Below are positions 1-5,916 of a stretch of 7,607 nt of DNA, one piece after another. Where the stretch lies: contig DAIEQP010000137.1 in assembly GCA_027347805.1 (NCBI GenBank), forward strand, positions 1-7,607, given 5' to 3'. This stretch comes from Ignavibacteria bacterium (lineage in GTDB: Bacteria > Bacteroidota > Ignavibacteria > Ignavibacteriales > Melioribacteraceae). Position numbers and translations under genes: made by a program. The notes beneath the pieces were generated by a model. The model worked only from the letters and a program-made list of their open reading frames with translations. It was not told where the DNA came from and ran no database searches. Position 1 is the stretch's first letter, and each line of letters begins with the position of its first letter.

Positions 1-18
1 AACTATTCTTTCGCTCAT
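1..18 (-). CDS. nuoF: Probable start of NADH-quinone oxidoreductase subunit F (partial)
   Basis: Only the first six codons are visible, reading MSERIV, before the window ends. The ATG shares an ATGA overlap with the nuoE stop codon, the classic arrangement for translational coupling, and nuoF is the usual gene after nuoE in bacterial complex I operons. NuoF would be the flavin- and 4Fe-4S-carrying subunit that oxidises NADH and pairs with NuoE. The identity rests on position and start-codon geometry, because the visible peptide is far too short to recognise. Confidence 0.5.
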
Positions 19-488
19 TTAAGTGAATCCAAAATTTCTTCTACTTTTTCTTTAGTAATATTTTCGAAATAATCTTCATTAACTGCAAGCATCGGAGCGT
101 AGCCACAAGCACCCATACATTCAACTTCTTCAAGAGAAAATTTACGATCCTCTGAGACCTGCATATGATCCAATCCTAATTTACCTTTTACCTGATCCCA
201 AATTTGATAACCGCCGCGCAGCATACAGGATACATTCGTGCATACTTGCACATGATATTTTCCCATAGGCTTTGTATGATACATTGTATAAAATGTAACA
301 ACACTAAGCACATTCACCTTATCTATTCCAAGAATAAAAGCAATCTCTTCCATTGCTTCGTTACTCAGGTAACCATTCTGTTCCTGGGCAATATAAACTA
401 CCGGCATAACAGCAGCTAATGCTGTTGGATATTTTTTCCTAACTGCTTCTATCTTCTGTAAATTTTCTTCAGTGAATTTGAAACTCAT
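15..488 (-). CDS. nuoE: NADH-quinone oxidoreductase subunit E (24 kDa, 2Fe-2S thioredoxin-like)
   Basis: This is the peripheral NADH-dehydrogenase-module subunit of complex I, which carries the 2Fe-2S cluster N1a next to NuoF. With the start at 488 the protein is 157 residues, a normal length. An N-terminal helical region (about 1-65) is followed by a thioredoxin-like domain with the four cluster cysteines at C83 and C88 (CTNVSC) and C124 and C128 (CMGAC). The start at 488 is preferred because MSFKFTEENLQKIEAVRKKYP is typical family sequence and an AAAGG ribosome site sits just upstream. The frame stays open to an ATG at 557, but those 23 extra residues are encoded by a repeat-like hairpin and do not resemble NuoE. 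The gene lies 75 bp after nuoD and overlaps the putative nuoF start by 4 bp. Confidence 0.95.
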   Translation of the reverse strand: MSFKFTEENLQKIEAVRKKYPTALAAVMPVVYIAQEQNGYLSNEAMEEIAFILGIDKVNVLSVVTFYTMYHTKPMGKYHVQVCTNVSCMLRGGYQIWDQVKGKLGLDHMQVSEDRKFSLEEVECMGACGYAPMLAVNEDYFENITKEKVEEILDSLK

Positions 489-492
489 AATT

Positions 493-498
493 ACCTTT
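493..498 (-). promoter_or_regulatory. Ribosome binding site deciding the nuoE start
   Basis: The minus strand reads AAAGGT four bases before the ATG at 488. This purine-rich site supports the short NuoE start over the longer in-frame ATG at 557, which would begin inside the preceding repeat hairpin. Confidence 0.6.
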
Positions 499-505
499 AT
501 AATAT

Positions 506-559
506 CTCTGCGACTTTGAGTCTCTGCGTTTTTTTCTGCGAAGACGCTGAAACGCAAAG
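506..559 (-). repeat. Imperfect hairpin repeat in the nuoD-nuoE gap
   Basis: On the minus strand, an arm at 559-538 that begins CTTTGCG can pair, with G-U wobbles and several mismatches, with an arm at 528-506 that contains CGCAGAG twice (528-522 and 512-506). The loop, 537-529, is A-rich. Such alternating CTTTGCG / CGCAGAG units resemble dispersed intergenic repeats I know from several bacterial groups, and their translation (NAETQSRRD-like) often turns up as false N-terminal extensions. It fills most of the 75-bp gap, starting 5 bases after the nuoD stop. No T-run follows it, so it is unlikely to be a simple terminator. It could be an RNA-processing or stability element, or just a tolerated repeat insertion. 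No second copy is seen in this window, so membership of a repeat family is inferred. Confidence 0.55.
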
Positions 560-563
560 CAAT

Positions 564-1814
564 TTATTTATCCGCTTCACCCATAACCGGGTCCAGTGAG
601 CCAATGATTGCTACAACATCTGAAATCATTGCACCTGTACAAATTTTCGTAACTGCCTGTAAATTGCAAAATGAAGGAGAATGAATTTTCATTTTCCATG
701 GCTGACCGCTTCCATTGCTGACAATATAAAATCCCAATTCACCTTTTGGATTTTCAGCTGAAAAATATACATCTCCTACAGGAGGATTAATTCCCTGATT
801 AATGAGCATAAAATCATGAATTAATTCTTCCATTTTTGAATAAACTTCAGTTTTACCAGGCAATACATTTTTGGGATTGTTAGCCATAACTTCACCTTGA
901 GGAAGTTTATCTAAACACTGATAAAGGATCTTAACGCTCTCCCTTACTTCATCTCCTCGTAAAAAATACCGGGCTAAACAATCACCTTCGCTATAAGTAG
1001 GAATATTAAAATCAACTTGATCGTAAAACAAATAAGGTTTTGCACGGCGGACATCATAAGCAACACCGCTTGCACGCAGATTCGGGCCAGTAACACCAAG
1101 AGAAATCGCATCCTCTCTTGATAAAACTCCAATACCTTCAAGACGTTCAATAAAAATTCTGTTATGAAGCATGAGGTGGTCCATATCTTTAAGGCCTGGC
1201 TCAAATGTATCCAGAAAATCTTTAATCATTCTTAATGCTTCACCATCGATATCTGCAGCAACACCGCCAATACGTGTATAACTTGTAGTAAACCTTGCGC
1301 CACAAATTCTGTCAAAAATTTCTTGAATTCTCTCACGTTCACGAAAAGTCCACATTACCATTGTAACAGCACCAACATCCATCGCAAAAGTACCTATAGC
1401 AATCATGTGAGCTGCAATCCTGGCAAGTTCCCCCATAATCATTCTTATCCATTGAGCTCTTGCAGGAGCTTCTATGCCTGCAAGTTTTTCTACAGCCAAT
1501 ACATAAGCAACATTATTGCAAAGTGTAGCAGTATAGTCCAGCCTGTCTGTATGAGGGATGAATTCAATAAAGCTCATATTCTCAGCCATCTTCTCGTAAC
1601 CGCGATGAAGATAACCAAGTTCAGGCACAACTTTAATAACTGTTTCCCCATCCAATCTTAACACAAGACGAAGCACACCATGAGTAGCAGGATGCTGTGG
1701 TCCCATGTTAATTACCATTTCATTTTCTAATGTATCTTCTAAGGTGACGTTTTTATCATCAAGAAGTTTTTTGAAAAGTTTTTCGTCTGTATATACGTTT
1801 TGAATTTTTTCCAT
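564..1814 (-). CDS. nuoD: NADH-quinone oxidoreductase subunit D (49 kDa)
   Basis: This 416-residue subunit belongs to the connecting module of complex I and forms, with NuoB, the quinone-reduction site. It is related to the large subunit of NiFe hydrogenases but lacks the metal-binding cysteines. The signature MGPQHPATHGVLRL lies at about 37-50, and TDRLDY ends at Y94. By alignment from memory, H45 and Y94 correspond to the quinone-headgroup ligands H38 and Y87 of Thermus Nqo4. The C-terminal SLDPVMGEADK fits the family end, usually GEVDR, with lysine replacing the terminal arginine. The start is one base after the nuoC stop, without a strong ribosome site, suggesting coupling. The protein is separate from NuoC, unlike the fused NuoCD of E. 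coli. Confidence 0.97.
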   Translation of the reverse strand: MEKIQNVYTDEKLFKKLLDDKNVTLEDTLENEMVINMGPQHPATHGVLRLVLRLDGETVIKVVPELGYLHRGYEKMAENMSFIEFIPHTDRLDYTATLCNNVAYVLAVEKLAGIEAPARAQWIRMIMGELARIAAHMIAIGTFAMDVGAVTMVMWTFRERERIQEIFDRICGARFTTSYTRIGGVAADIDGEALRMIKDFLDTFEPGLKDMDHLMLHNRIFIERLEGIGVLSREDAISLGVTGPNLRASGVAYDVRRAKPYLFYDQVDFNIPTYSEGDCLARYFLRGDEVRESVKILYQCLDKLPQGEVMANNPKNVLPGKTEVYSKMEELIHDFMLINQGINPPVGDVYFSAENPKGELGFYIVSNGSGQPWKMKIHSPSFCNLQAVTKICTGAMISDVVAIIGSLDPVMGEADK

Positions 1815-1815
1815 T

Positions 1816-2310
1816 CTACTCTGGTTTCTGTGGTAGCGGTAATGACCCGGGAATTCCTAACACCGGAAAATCTTTGCGAAGCGGATGATACTGAAATCCT
1901 TCCGGCATATACATTCTTCTTAAATCAGGATGATTTTCAAATACAATTCCATACATATCAAATGTTTCTCTTTCGTACCATTCTGCGCTCGGCCAAATTT
2001 CAACTACTGAATTTACTTTTGCGGGATCAATATCAATGTTAACTTTTAATCTAAGATTAATATTTAAGTGGAAGGAATAAATATTGTAAATCGTTGAAAA
2101 TCTATTTTTTCGTGTAGCCCAGTCAATAGCAGTAATATCTTTACACATTACAAAAAGAAGTTCGGAATCATCTTTCAAAAATTTTGCTAAATCAAGCAGA
2201 CTTTCTTTTTTAACAGTGATTGACAAATCATTTCGAAAATCAGATATCTCAACAACTGATTCTGGAAAACGATTTTTTAATTTTTCTATAATTGATTCTT
2301 TTATTTCCAT
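1816..2310 (-). CDS. nuoC: NADH-quinone oxidoreductase subunit C (30 kDa)
   Basis: This 164-residue subunit of the peripheral arm of complex I packs against NuoD and NuoB and carries no cofactor. The family signature is clear at about 113-131 (ERETFDMYGIVFENHPDLR), followed by the conserved YHPLRKDFP at 141-149. The N-terminal half (about 1-60) is the less conserved alpha/beta part. The ATG lies two bases after the nuoB stop and the gene ends one base before nuoD, so it is almost certainly translated from the same message. The length is at the short end for the family, in line with stand-alone NuoC proteins. Confidence 0.95.
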   Translation of the reverse strand: MEIKESIIEKLKNRFPESVVEISDFRNDLSITVKKESLLDLAKFLKDDSELLFVMCKDITAIDWATRKNRFSTIYNIYSFHLNINLRLKVNIDIDPAKVNSVVEIWPSAEWYERETFDMYGIVFENHPDLRRMYMPEGFQYHPLRKDFPVLGIPGSLPLPQKPE

Positions 2311-2312
2311 TA

Positions 2313-2831
2313 TCAGTTATTTATAATTTCCAGTTTAGGTTGAATTAAATCTTGAAAATCACGTGCTCGTGTCTTGCCAATTTTATCCTGTATTGCCATC
2401 AAAGCATTTAAGAGATTTTCCGGACGCGGAGGGCAGCCGGCAGTATAAACATCAACTGGCAAGAATTGATCAATCCCCTGTACAACACTGTATGAACGAT
2501 ACATACCACCAGAGGAAGTGCATGCACCCATCGCAATCACCCATTTTGGATCAGGCATCTGGTCATAAATTCTTCTAACAACCTGAGCCATTTTATAAGT
2601 AACAGTTCCGGCAACAATCATAAGATCACATTGGCGCGGAGTAAAGCGCATTACTTCAGAACCAAATCTGGCAATATCATATTTAGGATCTGCAGCTGCA
2701 ATCATTTCAATAGCACAGCAGCTAATACCCATTGGCATAGGCCAAACAGAACTTTTACGCGCCCACCCAACAACAGCATCTATAGTTGTTGTAATAAAAC
2801 CATCCTGAGTTAACTTAGCTTCTAATCCCAT
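2313..2831 (-). CDS. nuoB: NADH-quinone oxidoreductase subunit B (20 kDa, 4Fe-4S cluster N2)
   Basis: This 172-residue subunit (PSST/20 kDa family) holds the terminal 4Fe-4S cluster N2, which hands electrons to quinone at the NuoB-NuoD interface. The ligands are visible: adjacent C38 and C39 in GISCCAIEM, C104 in MGACTSSGGM and C133 in YTAGCPPRP. The surrounding sequence (WPMPMG, RFGSEVMRFTPRQCD, VYTAGCPPRPENLL) is highly characteristic. The start overlaps the 3' end of nuoA by 10 bp, and an AAAGGTGG ribosome site lies about 8 bases upstream of the ATG, inside nuoA. Confidence 0.97.
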   Translation of the reverse strand: MGLEAKLTQDGFITTTIDAVVGWARKSSVWPMPMGISCCAIEMIAAADPKYDIARFGSEVMRFTPRQCDLMIVAGTVTYKMAQVVRRIYDQMPDPKWVIAMGACTSSGGMYRSYSVVQGIDQFLPVDVYTAGCPPRPENLLNALMAIQDKIGKTRARDFQDLIQPKLEIINN

Positions 2832-3190
2832 TTCAGACCACCTTTCATAAGAACATAAAGAAATCCAAGTTCAAGAACTACCAAGAATATAAACATCGGA
2901 AGGAATGCAAAAATTCCGTATCCGGAATAGAGAGTTTTGAATTGAATTGCCCAGGGATAAACATAAATAACTTCGATATCGAAAATTATAAAGAGCATTG
3001 CAACAAGGTAATACTTAATAGAAATTCTTTCGTGAGTTGAACCGACAGGATCTTTGCCGCTTTCATATGGCATTACTTTAATTTTATTTGGTCGTTTTGG
3101 CCCAAAAATAACAGAAGAAAAAACAACAGCTCCGCCAAATATTAAAGCAACTATTATTACAAGAAAAATAGGTATATAATCTATAATCAT
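2822..3190 (-). CDS. nuoA: NADH-quinone oxidoreductase subunit A (membrane subunit, ND3-like)
   Basis: This small 122-residue membrane subunit of complex I has three predicted transmembrane helices at about 6-29, 60-80 and 91-116. The loop after helix 1 contains PYESGKDPVGS (41-51), the counterpart of the quinone-site loop that usually reads YECG, so serine stands where many homologues, including mitochondrial ND3, have cysteine. Helix 2 carries the conserved acidic FDIEVIYVYPWA (70-81). It is the first gene of the nuo set, preceded by a 127-bp gap with a hairpin and a candidate promoter. No convincing ribosome site is seen before the ATG, and there is no better alternative start. Confidence 0.96.
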   Translation of the reverse strand: MIIDYIPIFLVIIVALIFGGAVVFSSVIFGPKRPNKIKVMPYESGKDPVGSTHERISIKYYLVAMLFIIFDIEVIYVYPWAIQFKTLYSGYGIFAFLPMFIFLVVLELGFLYVLMKGGLKWD

Positions 3191-3215
3191 ACTTGAATTT
3201 CGATTTTAAGTGTGC

Positions 3216-3247
3216 CAAAAATAAGGCGAATGAGGCTAGAAAGCAAA
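3216..3247 (-). promoter_or_regulatory. Candidate Bacteroidota-type promoter for the nuo operon
   Basis: Reading the minus strand, TTTG (3247-3244) is followed after 20 bases by TATTTTTG (3223-3216). This fits the TTTG / TAnnTTTG promoter consensus with about 19-21 bases of spacing described for Bacteroidota. It would start transcription about 20 bases before the nuoA ATG. The elements are short and the region is AT-rich, so chance is possible. Use of this consensus outside Bacteroidota proper is an assumption. Confidence 0.4.
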
Positions 3248-3261
3248 GAGAGCGAAAAGTT

Positions 3262-3310
3262 AAGAACAGAGAGTATAGAGTTTTACTCTATACTCTTAAC
3301 CTGCGTTCTT
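3262..3310 (-). terminator. Hairpin after the amino-acid operon, probable terminator
   Basis: A perfect 11-bp stem GAGTATAGAGT / ACTCTATACTC (3295-3285 with 3281-3271) closes a 3-base AAA loop. It can be extended by an outer AAGAAC / GTTCTT pairing (3310-3305 with 3267-3262), or alternatively by GTTAAG / CTTAAC (3300-3295 with 3264-3259). It begins 8 bases after the lysJ/argD stop. The downstream minus strand is T-rich but broken by other bases, so it is not a textbook intrinsic terminator. Termination, attenuation with partial read-through into nuo, and 3'-end protection are all possible. Confidence 0.55.
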
Positions 3311-3317
3311 CAATAAA

Positions 3318-4472
3318 TTATGCTAATACTTCTGCAATTTTTGCTATTGCAATATCAAGATCAGGATAGCTGATTGTAAGTGGCGGAAGAAGTCGTAAAA
3401 CAGTAGTTCCTGCTGGTAAACCAACAACTCCCTTTTCAAGAAGTTCAACAATAACAGGCTGAGACTTATCTTTCAGTTCAATTCCAATCATCAAACCAAT
3501 TACGCGAATCTCTCGAACTTTAGAAAGTGTATATGACTCCAGTTTTTCCTTAAAATATTTCCCTTTGGCTGCTGCTTCTTCCCAGAGTTTATTTTCAATC
3601 ATTACATCAAGTGCAGCAATTCCAGCAGCGCAAGCCAAAGGATTACCGCCAAATGTAGAACCATGCTTTCCTTTTTCAATCTGGATTTTCTCTGAACATA
3701 GTAAAGCGCCCATAGGGAAACCACCAGCAATTGATTTAGCAAGAGTCATCATGTCTGCTTCAATTCCGTATTGCTCAATTGCAAACATAGTCCCAGTCCG
3801 GCAAAATCCTGTTTGAATTTCATCTATGATCAGAAGAATTCCCTTTTGATCACAAAGTTGACGAACTTTCTGGAAGTATTCTTTTTGACCAATATTAATT
3901 CCGCCTTCACCCTGAACTAATTCAAGAATAATTCCGGCAGTATCATTATCAGCAGCTTCTGCAAGTTTTTCAAAATTATTATAAGGGACAAAAGAGAATC
4001 CGGGCACAAGCGGTTCGAAAATATCACGATATTCTTTTTTATAAGTAGCACTTAACGCACCATAAGTTCTTCCATGAAATCCCTTCATTGCAGAGAGAAA
4101 TTTTGTTTTCTTAGTAACTGCTCGGGCAAATTTAATTGCAGCTTCCATTGCTTCGGTGCCAGAATTAGTCAGGAATGCTCTTGTCAAATTCTTTGGAGCG
4201 ACACTAAATAGTTTCTCTAAGAATAATGCTTTGGTATCGTTATAATATGTATTGGCATTTGTAATCAAAGTTGCTGCCTGTTTTGAAATTGCTTCAACAA
4301 CTTTATCGTTGCAATGACCAACATTTGCAACACTAATACCGGAAGACATATCAATATATTCTTTGCCCTGGTCATCCCATACGCGGGCATCTTTACCCTT
4401 TACAATAACAACATCGCGGCGCGGATAAACATCAAGTTCGTATTGCTGAATAATTGCTTTGTAGTCTTTCAT
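3318..4472 (-). CDS. lysJ/argD: LysW-aminoadipate-semialdehyde / acetylornithine-type aminotransferase
   Basis: This 384-residue class III PLP-dependent aminotransferase of the ArgD/LysJ family converts the carrier-bound semialdehyde to the lysine or ornithine form, using glutamate as amino donor. PLP-site features are clear: SGTEA at 104-108, FHGRT at 132-136, D217 in LIIDEIQTG, Schiff-base lysine K246 in TLAKSIAGG, and the GSTFGGNPLACA stretch at 271-282. The length is normal. A near-ideal AAGGAGGA ribosome site at 4484-4477 lies 4 bases before the ATG, and the lysZ/argB stop is 15 bp upstream. Sequence alone does not separate LysJ from ArgD; the neighbouring LysX- and LysZ-like genes favour carrier-linked substrates. 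It is the last gene of its set, followed by a hairpin. Confidence 0.9.
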   Translation of the reverse strand: MKDYKAIIQQYELDVYPRRDVVIVKGKDARVWDDQGKEYIDMSSGISVANVGHCNDKVVEAISKQAATLITNANTYYNDTKALFLEKLFSVAPKNLTRAFLTNSGTEAMEAAIKFARAVTKKTKFLSAMKGFHGRTYGALSATYKKEYRDIFEPLVPGFSFVPYNNFEKLAEAADNDTAGIILELVQGEGGINIGQKEYFQKVRQLCDQKGILLIIDEIQTGFCRTGTMFAIEQYGIEADMMTLAKSIAGGFPMGALLCSEKIQIEKGKHGSTFGGNPLACAAGIAALDVMIENKLWEEAAAKGKYFKEKLESYTLSKVREIRVIGLMIGIELKDKSQPVIVELLEKGVVGLPAGTTVLRLLPPLTISYPDLDIAIAKIAEVLA

Positions 4473-4476
4473 CTTT

Positions 4477-4484
4477 TCCTCCTT
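4477..4484 (-). promoter_or_regulatory. Strong ribosome binding site of lysJ/argD
   Basis: AAGGAGGA on the minus strand, ending 4 bases before the ATG at 4472, is the best Shine-Dalgarno match in the window. It lies in the 15-bp gap after the kinase gene and fixes the aminotransferase start. Confidence 0.75.
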
Positions 4485-4487
4485 CGT

Positions 4488-5279
4488 TTATGAGATGATA
4501 GTACCTTTTCCATTTAATGCATCAAGAATCGGATGCTCGGTTCTTCCATCTGAAATAATTACTGTTGTGTCTCCCCCTTCAAATAATTTTCTCATGGCAA
4601 GAATTTTTCTTTTCATTCTTCCTTCTACTTTTTCTTCCATTGCTTCAAGTTCAGCCTTAGACATTTTTGATACAAGTGAAGCAGGATCATTTTTGTCCAA
4701 TAGAAATCCGGGAGCTTCAATTAATGAAATGTTTTTTTCTGCCTTCATTTCTGTCTGAAGAAGAGCAACTATATCATCATTTTCTGAATTGATTGCAAAA
4801 TTATTTTCATCAATTAATGGGACGCTAAGTACGGGCGTGTACCCATTTTCTAAAAGTAAATCCAATAATTGTCTGTTAATTGATTTAGGCTTTCCTGAAT
4901 AATCTCTTAGCAATAATGTTTTACCATTTTCGCGAACTTTAATTCCGCTGTTTCGTTTTCCCTGGATGACCTTTCCATCGAGACCCGAAAGACCAACAGC
5001 ATTAATGCCTTTTTGCTGGCACAATTCTACCACACGTTTATTTTTCAATCCTGCGTAAGCCATCATCATTAAATCAATAGTTTCTTCATTACTTAAAACA
5101 GAATCATAACCGGAAAGTGATGTAACAACTTTCTTTTGGTAACCCATCTTCTTTGCAAGTTCATCACGCAATGCGTTAGCACCATGAACAATTATAAATT
5201 TTTCCTGGAGAGTCGCTAAATCGGAAATTATCCCTTCAAGATTCAAATCTTTTCCGCCGCCAATTTTAATTATAAGCAT
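4488..5279 (-). CDS. lysZ/argB: LysW-aminoadipate / glutamate kinase (LysZ, ArgB family)
   Basis: This 263-residue amino-acid kinase phosphorylates the side-chain carboxylate of the carrier-linked (LysZ/ArgZ) or acetylated (ArgB) amino acid. It starts with the nucleotide/phosphate loop IKIGGG (4-9). GLSGLDG (96-102), AINSENDDIVALL (162-174) and GRMKRK (220-225) match Thermus-type LysZ from memory better than canonical ArgB, which has GGM in the last motif. The second glycine loop reads HGAN (32-35) where ArgB has HGGG. The ATG lies inside the 3' end of the amidotransferase gene (10-bp overlap), with a TTGGAG ribosome site about 6 bases upstream, so coupling is likely. It may act for lysine, arginine or both. 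Confidence 0.9.
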   Translation of the reverse strand: MLIIKIGGGKDLNLEGIISDLATLQEKFIIVHGANALRDELAKKMGYQKKVVTSLSGYDSVLSNEETIDLMMMAYAGLKNKRVVELCQQKGINAVGLSGLDGKVIQGKRNSGIKVRENGKTLLLRDYSGKPKSINRQLLDLLLENGYTPVLSVPLIDENNFAINSENDDIVALLQTEMKAEKNISLIEAPGFLLDKNDPASLVSKMSKAELEAMEEKVEGRMKRKILAMRKLFEGGDTTVIISDGRTEHPILDALNGKGTIIS

Positions 5280-5914
5280 TGTAGCTCCAATAAAGAATTA
5301 TTTTGGATTGGCTGCCAGTCATTCTCTCCAATAAATGGATCAGAACAAACGACAACCATATTTTCATTTTGTTTTATACTCATACCAAAGTAATCAGGAT
5401 CCTCATTAAAATGAGAATAGACTAAAGTTCTATTACTATCAGTAGCAATTATGTTCATCGCTCTAATGTAAGATGATTTTTTCTTGATGATCTCGGTTCC
5501 TTTACTTACGGCTTCCTTAAAATCACCTTTGTCAAATCTCTTGATGTAATTAAAAATCTTCTCTGCACCAATCCTGCCATCCTCTTTTATTTTTACACCG
5601 CGAAGTTCGCCATTGAACACAAAAATATTTTTCTCATCATAAAAAGGCATATTATTCTCAACAATAATTCCCTCATCCTTAAAAGCGCTCCGGGCATGTA
5701 CAATTAATCTTGAGGATGGAGGAAACTGCTTCAAATTATCTTCCCAGATTGGATTTACATTTTTATAGTAATTCCATTTCCCATCAATTGTGAATGCACA
5801 ACCCCAGCCGTGTCCCTGGAATTCTTTACTGTTCTTTGAAACAGCAGCAAACTTTTCAAGGTATTCTGAAACAGAGAAATCATTTTTTGAATTAACATAA
5901 AGTAATCTGCACAT
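5270..5914 (-). CDS. Class II glutamine-amidotransferase-like Ntn hydrolase within the lys/arg cluster
   Basis: This 214-residue cytoplasmic protein looks like a stand-alone class II amidotransferase domain of the YafJ/EgtC kind. The order MCRL puts the nucleophile Cys2 at the N terminus once Met1 is removed. GHGWG (34-38), HARSA (73-77), the NMPF segment (88-91), FNGE with the oxyanion-hole Asn-Gly pair (100-103) and CSDP (190-193) follow the family pattern. No synthetase or transferase domain is attached. The gene sits between reductase and kinase, 2 bp after the former and overlapping the latter by 10 bp, so it is very likely co-expressed with the pathway. The function is unknown: it may hydrolyse a gamma-glutamyl amide, for instance releasing product from LysW, or transfer ammonia to an unseen partner. 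Only the fold is well supported. Confidence 0.85.
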   Translation of the reverse strand: MCRLLYVNSKNDFSVSEYLEKFAAVSKNSKEFQGHGWGCAFTIDGKWNYYKNVNPIWEDNLKQFPPSSRLIVHARSAFKDEGIIVENNMPFYDEKNIFVFNGELRGVKIKEDGRIGAEKIFNYIKRFDKGDFKEAVSKGTEIIKKKSSYIRAMNIIATDSNRTLVYSHFNEDPDYFGMSIKQNENMVVVCSDPFIGENDWQPIQNNSLLELQCL

Positions 5915-5916
5915 AT

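Noticed and set aside
489..557. Longer NuoE start at the ATG at 557
   Set aside because: The extra 23 residues come from the hairpin repeat, do not resemble NuoE, and the internal ATG at 488 has an AAAGG site and normal family length.
506..559. nuoD-nuoE hairpin as an intrinsic terminator
   Set aside because: The stem is imperfect and no T-run follows it. The downstream sequence is ATATTATAAAGG leading straight into the nuoE ribosome site, and nuoE-nuoF should be co-transcribed with nuoD.
974..1204. Minus-strand frame of 76 codons inside nuoD
   Set aside because: It is an out-of-frame shadow of nuoD with no separate support. The frame at 7307-7516 is likewise a shadow of lysX.
1323..1661. 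Plus-strand open frame of 112 codons opposite nuoD
   Set aside because: It lies wholly inside a well-conserved minus-strand gene, and its Ser/His/Asn/Cys-rich translation resembles no protein family and has the look of antisense reading. Other plus-strand frames (for example 204-419, 1800-2042, 3565-3816, 4495-4758) were rejected for the same reason.
5270..5914. Amidotransferase as the glutaminase part of a known enzyme such as GlmS, PurF or AsnB
   Set aside because: At 214 residues it lacks any synthetase, sugar-isomerase or phosphoribosyltransferase domain, and no partner subunit is next to it.
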